DNA of 20,993 bases from CAZAKZ01 sp964485695. GTDB lineage: Bacteria; Planctomycetota; JAFGQW01. The notes below the pieces were generated by a model. The model worked only from the letters and a program-made list of their open reading frames with translations, did not search any database and was not told the DNA's origin. A program made the translations under genes and the position numbers. The first letter of the stretch is position 1, and every line of letters begins with the position of its first letter. This document shows, one piece after another, positions 1-7,283 of the stretch. The DNA lies in NCBI GenBank assembly GCA_964485695.1, contig CAZAKZ010000105.1, positions 1-20,993 on the forward strand, read 5' to 3'.

Positions 1-117
1 AAAAATCAGACGCGTTTCTGTAAGATTTGAGTTCCGCAACAGGAACTATTTAGGAGAGGCGATTGTACTCCAGTTGCGGGCTGGATTTCAAGCGTGTAGG
101 CTGTGAGGCAACCGAGA
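1..117. other. Intergenic DNA downstream of argS
   Basis: No gene is visible. The stretch lies 3' of argS (minus strand) and holds the short inverted repeat listed at 30-47. On the minus strand the window edge reads as a weak 4-bp stem (CAGA/TCTG) followed by ATTTTT. That could be the start of a terminator, but the stem is too short to call. Confidence 0.5.
30..47. repeat. Short palindrome carrying the GTTCCTGYTGC motif
   Basis: AGTTCC (30-35) and GGAACT (42-47) form a perfect 6-bp inverted repeat around GCAACA. Read on the minus strand it begins AGTTCCTGTTGC, which is identical to the left end of the large palindrome at 12385 including one flanking base. It differs by one base from the hairpin at 3961-3980. 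It may be a solo or deleted copy of the same dispersed element, or part of the argS 3' end. Confidence 0.5.
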
Positions 118-1806
118 TTACATGCGGTCGATGGGCGTGATTCCCAGCAGCTCGAGCCCGTTGGCCAGCGTCTGACGGCAGGCCACGAACAGCGCGAACC
201 GGTGTTTTTTCACCTCCGGCGGTGCGTCCTTTACCCGCAGCACCTCGTTGGCTCTCGAGAAGGACCGCGCCAGTTCCAGGAGGTAGGTGGCGACTGTGGA
301 CGGCTCAAACGCTTCGGCGGCCTTCCGGACCACGTCGCTGAACCGGCCGATCTGGACGGCGAGGTTATACGCCTCTTCTTCCGCCAGTCGGTTGCCGTCA
401 ACGGCCTCGGGCAGCTTCGCTCCGGCTCTGACGGCGATGCCGTTGATGCGGGCGTGGGCATACTGGAGATAGGGACCGGTGTCGCCGCGGAACGAGAGGG
501 CCTGGTCCCAGCTGAAGTGAACGTCCTTGATGCGGCCGCGACTGAGGTCGTTGAAGATGATGGCCGACAGGGCGATGCGTTCGGCCACGGCCTCTTCATC
601 CAGGCCTTCAGGCCGCTTGGTGACTTCTTCGCGAAGCGCTTTGAGAGCGCGCTGGTGCCCTTCATCCATGAAGTCCTTCAGGGCCACGGCGCCGCCGGAT
701 CGGGTGGACATGCCGTGGACGTGGCCGAAGGGAACGTGGACGATGTCCTTGGCGTAGGGTTTCCCCAGCTTCCCGCACAGCGAGGAGAGTTGTCGGAAGT
801 GAAGCGCCTGGGGTGCGCCCACCACGTAGATTGCCTTCTTGAAGTTGAAGCACTCGTAGCGGTAGTCCACGGCCGTGAGGTCCCGGGTGAGATAGAGGGT
901 GGCGCCGTCGGCTTTCCTCAGGAGGGCGAAGCCGATCTCCTCGCCCAGGTCGACTCCGAACGCCCCCTCGGAGGTGACGCCGATGCCTTTGGCCTCCACC
1001 GCCTCGAGGACGGCCTCCATCCTGTCGTTGAAGAAGGCCTCACCGGTGTAGTGGTCGAAGTCCACGCCGAGGCGGTCATAGATTGTCTTGAACTCGTCCA
1101 GTGAGACGGTGCGGGCGTATTCCCAGAAAGTCTTTGCCTCCTCGTCTCCCGCCTCCAGGCGCCGGAAGAATTCACGCGCTTCTCTTTCGACCTCGGGATC
1201 CTCCTCCTTCAGCGCGGCGGCCCGGACGTATCGATTCACCAGGGTCTGGATGGGATCCGGATCGTCCTCCGCCGGACGACCCCAGCGCCGGCAGCCGGCG
1301 TGGACGTAGCCGAACTGGGTGCCCCAGTCGCCGAGGTGATTGATGCCGACGACGGGATGTCCGAGAAACCTGAGGATTCGCACCAGGCTCCAGCCGATGA
1401 GGGTGGAACGCAGGTGCCCCACGTGGAAGGGCTTGGCGATGTTGGGCGAGGAGTAGTCGATGACCATGACCTGGTCGTTGGGGGGGGCCGAGCCGTACCG
1501 GTCTCCCCGGTCCAGCACCTCGGTGACCACGGCCTGGATGAAAGCGCTCCGATCGAACTTGAAGTTGAGAAAGGGGCCGACGGCTTCAGCGGACCGAATG
1601 CCCGTCGGAAGGTCGAGGGTGGCGGCCATCTCCGCCGCCACTTCAGCCGGATTCCGGCCCTTTGCCTTGGCATAGGCAAAACAGGGGAAGGCGAGGTCTC
1701 CGTGGGCGGGATTCTTGGGTGGGTTCACCATGCCCTGGACCTGGACTTCCTCGAGACCGGTGGCCTCGATCAACATCTTCACCAGGGCGGCTTCAAGGTC
1801 AATCAT
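118..1806 (-). CDS. argS: Arginyl-tRNA synthetase
   Basis: Class I aminoacyl-tRNA synthetase that charges tRNA-Arg with arginine in the cytoplasm. The 562-residue length is normal for the family. The N-terminal ArgRS-specific domain covers about residues 1-80. The HIGH signature is FHVGHLRS near residues 127-134, preceded by the typical SSPNIAKP. The KMSKS position is the ArgRS variant MSTRSGG at 366-372. A C-terminal DALR-type helical anticodon-binding domain ends in the characteristic LLGITPIDRM. The ATG at 1806 gives the expected N-terminus, but no clear Shine-Dalgarno precedes it. The gene lies 85 bp downstream of ggt on the same strand, so co-transcription is possible though the functions are not obviously linked. 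Confidence 0.97.
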   Translation of the reverse strand: MIDLEAALVKMLIEATGLEEVQVQGMVNPPKNPAHGDLAFPCFAYAKAKGRNPAEVAAEMAATLDLPTGIRSAEAVGPFLNFKFDRSAFIQAVVTEVLDRGDRYGSAPPNDQVMVIDYSSPNIAKPFHVGHLRSTLIGWSLVRILRFLGHPVVGINHLGDWGTQFGYVHAGCRRWGRPAEDDPDPIQTLVNRYVRAAALKEEDPEVEREAREFFRRLEAGDEEAKTFWEYARTVSLDEFKTIYDRLGVDFDHYTGEAFFNDRMEAVLEAVEAKGIGVTSEGAFGVDLGEEIGFALLRKADGATLYLTRDLTAVDYRYECFNFKKAIYVVGAPQALHFRQLSSLCGKLGKPYAKDIVHVPFGHVHGMSTRSGGAVALKDFMDEGHQRALKALREEVTKRPEGLDEEAVAERIALSAIIFNDLSRGRIKDVHFSWDQALSFRGDTGPYLQYAHARINGIAVRAGAKLPEAVDGNRLAEEEAYNLAVQIGRFSDVVRKAAEAFEPSTVATYLLELARSFSRANEVLRVKDAPPEVKKHRFALFVACRQTLANGLELLGITPIDRM

Positions 1807-1891
1807 GGTGTTCGCTCGTCTTGAGTTCAGGGAGAAGGATAGGTGATGAACGTGCAGATGTCGAGGGGATCGGCTTGCTCCGTGGCGACCC

Positions 1892-3864
1892 TCATCGAAC
1901 GGGTGCCGCCGTCCAGCCGTCGCGGCGCACGTCTCCGACGCCCACGTGGCCGCGGTCGGGATCCAGGAAGATGGAATGGGCGCTTCCGAGGATCTCCCGG
2001 TCGTGGATGGTATACCCCATGTTCTCGAGGGCCGTGGCCGTGGCAGCGGGCCAGGCGTCCACCTCGAGGGAGATCCGGTCCGGGAACCACTGGTGGTGGA
2101 GACGGGGGCCCCAGACGCACCTGGCCGGACTCAGTTCCTGGAAGATGCGCCTGTAAAGGACGCAGGCGACCGTATTGATGATGGTGCGGCCGCCCGGGCT
2201 GCCGGTGATGACCTCCACCTTATCGTCCCGAACGTAGAGAGTCGGAGACATGGAGCTGAGGGGCCGTTTGCCGCCCATGGGGACGTTCGGCGGGGTTCCG
2301 ATGTATCCTTCCCGGTCGGTGTGACCGGGCTTGAAGTTGAAGTCGCCCAGCTCGTTGTTGAGGAGGATTCCCGTGCCGGGCACCATCACGCCGCCGCCGA
2401 AGGACTGTTCCAGGGTGTAGGTGTTGGACACCGCCATGCCGTCGCGGTCGATGATGGAGAAATGGGTCGTCTCTCCGCCCTCGCTGTCGGCCAGGGGCTC
2501 GGACCAGAGTTCTTCACTGGGGGTGGCTCTGCCCGCCTGGATGGATTCACGCAGCCCCTTGATGTGTTCGAGGGAGAGCAGCTTTTCCGTGGGGATCTCG
2601 TTGAAATCGGGATCGCCGAGGTGCAGGGCTCGGTCGCGGAAGGCGCGGCGCATGGCCTCAGCCATCGCGTGGGCGAACCATGCGCCGTTGGGGGCGGCGT
2701 GGCGCAGGGGAAGATCCTCCATGATGCCCAGGATCTGGGCCACGGCGATACCGCCTGAGCTGGGCGGCGGCATGCCGATAAGGGTGCCCCCCGCCAGGGG
2801 AAACATGATGGGTTTCCGGATCTTGGCCTCGTAGGACCTGAGGTCACCCACAGTGAGGAGACCGCCGCCTTTCTGCACGTTCCGGACGATGGTATCGGCG
2901 ATCCAGCCCCGGTAGAAGACCCTCGGACCGTTGCGGGCGATGGCGCGCAGGATGCCTGCAAGCTCGGGTTGCCTCAGCCAATCTCCCGCCTGGAGGGGGG
3001 AGCCGTTTTTCTTGTGGAAGAACATCTTGAGGGTGGTGGGATAGCGGACGAGCTTCTCGGTGTGGCGGCGCAGGTCCCGGGCGAGGAGGGGAGAGACAAG
3101 AAAGCCGTCCCGGGCCAGGCGAATGGCGGGCTGTATGAGGAGGTGAAAAGGGCGTCTGCCGTGGCGTTCGTGGGCCAGAGCAAGACCGGCAATGGTGCCG
3201 GGAACGCCGACCTGGAAGAAAGGATTCTCCACCTTGGCCCAGTCGATGTCCCCGTCCGGAGTGAGGTAGACCTCGGGGTGGAACGCGAGGGGGGCTGTCT
3301 CCCGGTAGTCGATGGCGTCCACCTTGCCGTCCGGTCGGCGGACGATCATGAATCCGCCGCCGGCGATGTTGCCGGCCTGGGGATGGGTGACGGCCAGGGC
3401 AAAGGCCGTGGCCACGGCGGCGTCCACGGCGTTCCCGCCTTCCGATAGGACTTGTGCGCCGATGCGGGCCGCGTTTTCCTCCGTGCACACCACCAGGCCG
3501 TTCTTCGAGGCGAGGGTTCGGCTGATCCGGACGGTTTTCTCGCTGCCGGCGCCTATCGGAGGCGAGGTCCGGGAAGTGGTGCAGCCCCCTAGCGCGAGGG
3601 CGACCAGGCATACTATGATTCCCGCGGTGATTCCCGCGGTNNNNNNNNNNNNNNNNNNNNNNNNNNNNNNNNNNNNNNNNNNNNNNNNNNNNNNNNNNNN
3701 NNNNNNNNNNNNNNNNNNNNNNNNNNNNNNNNNNNNNNNNCCCCTAGCGCGAGGGCGACCAGGCATACTATGATTCCCGCGGTGATTCCCGCGGTGATTC
3801 CCGCGGTCCGGAGTCGGGAGGCAGACTGTTTATTGGTTCGTATCCGTTTTGTATGTGAGGGCAT
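1892..3864 (-). CDS. ggt: Gamma-glutamyltransferase, predicted lipoprotein (interrupted by assembly gap)
   Basis: N-terminal nucleophile hydrolase that cleaves glutathione and other gamma-glutamyl compounds or transfers the glutamyl group. It matures by self-cleavage into two subunits. Joining the two sides of the N gap through their shared 55 bp gives an uninterrupted 605-residue protein. It starts with basic MPSHTKR, then a hydrophobic stretch, then the lipobox LGGC with Cys43. Family marks include GGNAVDAAVA (91-100), PPSSGG (315-320), the processing site with predicted nucleophile Thr414 in ETTHFS, PLSSMSPT (483-490) and GSPGG (503-507). The lipobox predicts a membrane-anchored protein facing outward or the periplasm, unlike the soluble periplasmic E. 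coli enzyme. The ATG at 3864 is chosen because a TATAAT box sits 6 nt upstream and the joined frame runs through. Literal reading through the 100 Ns breaks the frame. Confidence 0.93.
3586..3640. repeat. 55-bp duplicate, left edge of assembly gap
   Basis: These 55 bases are identical to 3741-3795 on the other side of the N run. Fusing the two copies restores the ggt reading frame exactly, so this is almost certainly one genomic locus seen at two contig ends, not a biological duplication. Confidence 0.9.
3641..3740. other. Assembly gap (100 N)
   Basis: A run of exactly 100 N, a conventional placeholder length. Its position inside the ggt signal-peptide region next to a 12-bp tandem repeat, and the identical 55-bp flanks, indicate that contig ends overlapping by 55 bp were scaffolded instead of merged. 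The true gap is probably zero, or a few more 12-bp repeat units. Confidence 0.95.
3772..3807. repeat. 12-bp tandem repeat, three copies, in the ggt signal peptide
   Basis: GATTCCCGCGGT occurs three times head to tail at 3772-3783, 3784-3795 and 3796-3807; two copies are seen on the other side of the gap. On the coding strand it encodes a repeated TAGI tetrapeptide inside the signal peptide. Changes in copy number would stay in frame and alter only the length of the hydrophobic core. Confidence 0.9.
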
Positions 3865-3870
3865 CCGGTC

Positions 3871-3898
3871 ATTATAGGGTAAAGCGACCCGATGGAAA
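3871..3898 (-). promoter_or_regulatory. Promoter of ggt, predicted leaderless
   Basis: On the minus strand a perfect TATAAT (3876 to 3871) is preceded after 16 bp by TTTCCA (3898 to 3893), 4 of 6 matches to the -35 consensus. Only six bases separate TATAAT from the ggt ATG. Transcription would therefore begin at or next to the start codon, giving a leaderless mRNA. No Shine-Dalgarno is present, consistent with this. Confidence 0.6.
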
Positions 3899-3900
3899 GG

Positions 3901-3929
3901 TTGAATGAAAGCCTTCGAGGCGATACTCT
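3901..3929 (+). promoter_or_regulatory. Candidate promoter of map
   Basis: TTGAAT (3901-3906) and TACTCT (3924-3929) are 17 bp apart, upstream of map and back to back with the ggt promoter. The -35 matches 4 of 6 and the -10 only 3 of 6 consensus bases, so the call is weak. It would leave a leader of about 75 nt holding two hairpins. Confidence 0.35.
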
Positions 3930-3935
3930 TCCCAA

Positions 3936-3956
3936 GATCCGGCCGATATCCGGATC
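3936..3956 (+). promoter_or_regulatory. Hairpin in the map leader
   Basis: GATCCGG (3936-3942) pairs perfectly with CCGGATC (3950-3956) around a 7-nt loop. It lies just before the next hairpin and ahead of the map start. Its function is unknown; it could be an operator or a leader structure. Confidence 0.4.
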
Positions 3957-3960
3957 GAGG

Positions 3961-3980
3961 AGTTCCTGCTGCCGCAGGAA
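3961..3980. repeat. Hairpin with GTTCCTGYTGC motif in the map leader
   Basis: TTCCTGC (3963-3969) pairs perfectly with GCAGGAA (3974-3980) around TGCC. The left side, AGTTCCTGCTGC, differs by one base from the termini of the 12385-12546 palindrome and from the motif at 36-47. This makes it a candidate member of a small dispersed palindrome family. Confidence 0.5.
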
Positions 3981-4011
3981 TTGAACACCGGCTATGGAGA
4001 GAGGAAGCCCG

Positions 4012-4773
4012 TTGGCGATCATCTTGAAATCCAAGAGGGAGATCGAAGCCATTCGGCGCAGCGGCCGCCTGGCCCGGAAGGTCCTGGAGAAGCTGGGGCA
4101 GATGATTCGCCCCGGCATTTCCACCCTGAAGCTGGACCAGGAGGCCCACAAGATGATCACCTCCCGGGGTGCATACCCTTCGCCCCTCAATTACCACGGA
4201 TTTCCCAGGAGCATTTGCACGTCCATCAACCAGGTGGTATGCCATGGCATCCCGGACAAGACAGAGCTCAGGGAAGGCGACATCGTCAACGTGGATATCA
4301 CCGCCCGGCTCGATGGATACCACGGGGACTGTTCAAAGACATTCATGGTCGGCCAGGTGTCCGAGGAGGCGAGAAAGCTCGTGGACGTGACCGAGGCGTG
4401 CCTGAAGCTGGGCATCGAGGCCGTCAGGCCGGGAATGGAAGTGAACGAGATCGGACGCGCCATTCAGAAGCTGGCCGATGAGCACGGCTACGGCGTGGTC
4501 AAGGATTTTTGCGGTCACGGCATCGGCCGGAATTTCCACGAGGAGCCGGCCGTTCTGCACTACCAGTCGAAGAGAAAGTCCGACCCGATGCGACCCGGCA
4601 TGGTGTTCACAATCGAGCCCATGATCAACATCGGCACCTTCGAGATCAAGGTCCTCTCGGACGGTTGGACAGCCGTGACGAGGGATGGAGCTCTCAGCGC
4701 CCAGTTCGAGCACACCGTGGCCGTCACAAAGGAGGGGTGTGACGTCCTGACGGCCCTGGACGGGAGATACTGA
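4012..4773 (+). CDS. map: Methionine aminopeptidase, type I
   Basis: Removes the initiator methionine from nascent proteins in the cytoplasm using two divalent metal ions. All five metal ligands are visible: Asp95 (NVDIT), Asp106 (HGDCS), His169 (GHGIG), Glu202 (IEPM) and Glu233 (FEHT). The substrate-contacting His78 (CHGI) is also present. The TTG at 4012 is preferred as start: it gives the family-typical MAIILKSKREIEAIR N-terminus and is preceded at normal spacing by the purine-rich GAGAGGAAG. An in-frame ATG at 3994 would add six residues but lacks a well-spaced ribosome site. From TTG the protein is 253 residues, the usual size for a short type I enzyme. The leader carries two hairpins, and the gene is divergent from ggt. 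Confidence 0.95.
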   Translation: MAIILKSKREIEAIRRSGRLARKVLEKLGQMIRPGISTLKLDQEAHKMITSRGAYPSPLNYHGFPRSICTSINQVVCHGIPDKTELREGDIVNVDITARLDGYHGDCSKTFMVGQVSEEARKLVDVTEACLKLGIEAVRPGMEVNEIGRAIQKLADEHGYGVVKDFCGHGIGRNFHEEPAVLHYQSKRKSDPMRPGMVFTIEPMINIGTFEIKVLSDGWTAVTRDGALSAQFEHTVAVTKEGCDVLTALDGRY

Positions 4774-4898
4774 GACTTCAGGGCGGACTTCAGGACAGTG
4801 GAAAAAAATCGGTATCGGTAGGGATTGCGGCGGAGCAAGCGTAGGTTGTGGTACACTTCGAGGGGTCGAGGAATTCGGACGGTTCCAGGAGATCCAAG

Positions 4899-6527
4899 AT
4901 GCGTCTGCTGGTTGGCCTGTTGATTCTCATCCCCATGGTAGCTGCAGCCGTGGGGCTGGTGTTCCTCTTTTCCGAGGACCCCTCACCCCCGATCGTTGTG
5001 CCCGAGGAAGCCCCCGAGGCAGATCGTCCGGTCGGCAAGGTCCAGGAGGCGGCTCCCGACAGGCCGGAGAATGTCAGGGAGGTCCCCAGGGCTCCGGTTC
5101 AGCCGACAGGCCCTGCGGCAGATCCGCTGGCTCCAGCCGTGGTCAGTGCCTTTCGAGATATCCCGATCGAAGGAGCCCGGGTCTTCCTCCAGCTCTCAGG
5201 TAACAAAACCCTGCGGCGTAGCACCGACTTCCACGGCCAGTTTCAACTACCTCCGGGGGAGGGAGGCCTGGAGACGATCCGGGTGGAGGCGGATGGATTC
5301 CATTCGCTGGAGGAAGATCTCGAGGGCGAGATCGAAGGAAAGACCTTTGCCATGAAGCCCGCCGCGACCCTGCAGGGTCGCGTGACCGACTCCAAGGGAA
5401 GTCCGCTGGACTGGGTGAAGATTCAGGTCGGCGTGGTGATCCGTGACGGCACTGGAGCGCTCCTCGGGATTCCCTGGCGAACTCCGAAGCGGGTGGTTAC
5501 CCAGAGCGGGGGTGGATTCAAGATCGTGGGCCTGGAGCCGCGCGGGAAGTACATCCTGGCTGCATCCCTGTCGCGGATTGGTGTGAACGTGGTAGAGAAC
5601 CTGAAGCCAGACATCGCCCCGTCCGCTTCCCCCGTCACCATCAAGCTCGGTGGAGAGGCTTCGATCCGGGCTTTGATCGTGAACCCCGAAGGCAAACCGG
5701 TGTTTGGGCCTCGGGCTGCGCTCTCTGGCAAACCCGACGGTATTCCCGGCGAGGTGGTGGCGGACGAGAACAGCCGGGCGGTGGCCGACATCATACGATC
5801 CTTCGGAGTTCGCTTCTCGCGGACCAGCTTCAGCAGCGAGACCATCTTTACCGGATGGAAGCGGGGAAGTGGATTCGTCTTCGACAAGCTCTGTTCGGGT
5901 GACTACGTGCTCCAGGTCCAGGCAAAGGGCTTCAAGACCTACCGAAAGCGGATCCGGGTCGGCCGGCACGACCAAATCGATCATGAGGTGAAGCTGGAGG
6001 ACGAGGATGTGGCCCTGACCGGCGTCGTGGCCGATTCCGGAGGGCGGCCAATAAGGGGGGCCCAGCTGAACGTTCTCACGGACGGAAAGACTTATGCCGG
6101 TTACCGCTCGGCTTCGTCCGGTCCGGACGGATCCTTCAGGATCCGCGGACCCGGAGAGTGGCTCGCGCCTCTCACCCTGACCGTCGCGGCCAGCGGTTAT
6201 GAAAGTACGACGATCAAGGTGCCCTCCGACCGGAAACGTGTGGAGGTGAAGCTACGCCGGAACAGCACGGTCCGCGGGCAGGTCCGGCTGGAAAACAAGG
6301 GGTCCGGTGAGGTGGAATTCAACTTCGTCCGATCCTTTCCCACGTCCCGGCACGAACGGAGGATCTTCCTGATGCGCGATCGCTGGAAGCGGTTCACCTT
6401 CACCATTCCTCCGGGTAAATGGACCCTGCGTGTCACCGCGCCCGGCTACAACGATTATTCCGGAGACCTGGAGCTCCTCGAGGGGTGTGAGAAGTCGGGC
6501 CTGGACATATTCCTCAGATTGAAGTGA
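4899..6527 (+). CDS. Membrane-anchored carboxypeptidase-regulatory-like repeat protein
   Basis: Non-enzymatic surface or periplasmic protein of unknown role, 542 residues from the ATG at 4899. That start is chosen because AGGAG lies 7 nt upstream; a GTG at 4848 would add 17 polar residues before the membrane segment. A hydrophobic helix (about 4-24) acts as an uncleaved anchor or signal and is followed by a Pro/Glu-rich linker (about 25-75). The rest looks like five successive beta-sandwich units, roughly 78-154, 157-252, 254-367, 371-453 and 457-541. Several carry G-x-V-x-D-x-x-G-x-P openings and closing phrases such as EADGF, QAKGF, AASGY and TAPGY, as in CarboxypepD_reg-like domains. No peptidase catalytic residues are seen. 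It follows map by 125 bp. Likely roles are adhesion or scaffolding, by inference only. Confidence 0.75.
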   Translation: MRLLVGLLILIPMVAAAVGLVFLFSEDPSPPIVVPEEAPEADRPVGKVQEAAPDRPENVREVPRAPVQPTGPAADPLAPAVVSAFRDIPIEGARVFLQLSGNKTLRRSTDFHGQFQLPPGEGGLETIRVEADGFHSLEEDLEGEIEGKTFAMKPAATLQGRVTDSKGSPLDWVKIQVGVVIRDGTGALLGIPWRTPKRVVTQSGGGFKIVGLEPRGKYILAASLSRIGVNVVENLKPDIAPSASPVTIKLGGEASIRALIVNPEGKPVFGPRAALSGKPDGIPGEVVADENSRAVADIIRSFGVRFSRTSFSSETIFTGWKRGSGFVFDKLCSGDYVLQVQAKGFKTYRKRIRVGRHDQIDHEVKLEDEDVALTGVVADSGGRPIRGAQLNVLTDGKTYAGYRSASSGPDGSFRIRGPGEWLAPLTLTVAASGYESTTIKVPSDRKRVEVKLRRNSTVRGQVRLENKGSGEVEFNFVRSFPTSRHERRIFLMRDRWKRFTFTIPPGKWTLRVTAPGYNDYSGDLELLEGCEKSGLDIFLRLK

Positions 6528-6546
6528 GGGAGACACCTCTTTCCTT

Positions 6547-7275
6547 CTACCGATCACGGTTGATCATTTGCCCCCCGTCTACGGCCAGGATCTGGCCGGT
6601 GATGTAGTCGGTCTCGAGGAAGAAGCGAACCGCAGTCGCGACGTCGGCTCTTTTTCCCAGCCTCTTCAACAGCGTAGAGGCTTTCAACCGGTTGAGCTCC
6701 GCCTCGTCTCGATTCTCGGGCGGAAGCACGGGACCCGGTGCAACGGCATTGACTCGGACCTCGGGGGCCAGGGCCTTGGCCAGTGCCAGGGTCAGGGCGG
6801 ATATGCCGGCCTTGGTCAGGCAGTAAGGCAGGTAGTCGATCCAGGGATTTAAGGCCGAGACGTCGGAGATGAGGACGATACCACCGCGAGCCTCTTTCAG
6901 GGCCTCCTTCGCCTCCTGTGCGAGAAAGAAGGGAGCCTTCAGGTTGAGGGCGAAGACTCGGTCCCAGTCGGACCCGGTGACGGTGCCGAAGGGTGTGCGG
7001 GGGAATTCGGCGGCGTTCAGCACCAGGCCGTCCAGCCTGCCGCACTTCTCCAGGACTTCTCGGACAAGGCCTACCGCCGCCTCCACGGATCGGAGATCGG
7101 CCTCGAAGGCTCCCCCCCTCCCCTCTAGGTCCCGGACCACTTCCTCGGCACCCTGGCTCGATTCGTGGTGGTGCACCGCGACCCAGGCTCCCGCCTGGCC
7201 AAGGTCCAGAGTGATGGCGCGCCCAAGACGCCGGCCCCCGCCCGTGACGAGGATGACGCGATCGGTCAGGTCCAT
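6547..7275 (-). CDS. SDR-family oxidoreductase, pteridine-reductase-like
   Basis: Short-chain dehydrogenase/reductase of 242 residues, a normal length. The NAD(P)-binding glycine motif is TGGGRRLG (11-18), with NAA at 87-89 and Asn111. The catalytic set is Ser137 in ISD, Tyr151 and Lys155 (YCLTK). The late motif YITGQILAVDGG (224-235) is typical. The GGGRRLG loop with its arginines, the ISD form of the serine motif and the HH..SS stretch resemble FolM/PTR1-type pteridine reductases, suggesting an NADPH-dependent reductase of a pterin or similar ring; the exact substrate is not determined. The gene starts 8 bp after the stop of the EboE-family gene, so the two are very probably co-transcribed and perhaps translationally coupled. 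Confidence 0.85.
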   Translation of the reverse strand: MDLTDRVILVTGGGRRLGRAITLDLGQAGAWVAVHHHESSQGAEEVVRDLEGRGGAFEADLRSVEAAVGLVREVLEKCGRLDGLVLNAAEFPRTPFGTVTGSDWDRVFALNLKAPFFLAQEAKEALKEARGGIVLISDVSALNPWIDYLPYCLTKAGISALTLALAKALAPEVRVNAVAPGPVLPPENRDEAELNRLKASTLLKRLGKRADVATAVRFFLETDYITGQILAVDGGQMINRDR

Positions 7276-7283
7276 GTTTCAGT

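Noticed and set aside
3741..3807. CRISPR-like or mobile-element repeat beside the N gap
   Set aside because: The units are adjacent 12-mers without spacers inside the ggt signal-peptide coding region, and the larger duplicate is explained by contig overlap.
3613..4323. 236-codon minus-strand frame spanning the N gap and the 5' part of map
   Set aside because: It is the upstream extension of ggt past its true start, joined artificially through Ns. Its upstream half is antisense to map.
4774..4794. Direct repeat GACTTCAGG twice after map
   Set aside because: 9-bp duplication with no palindromic or promoter context; probably slippage.
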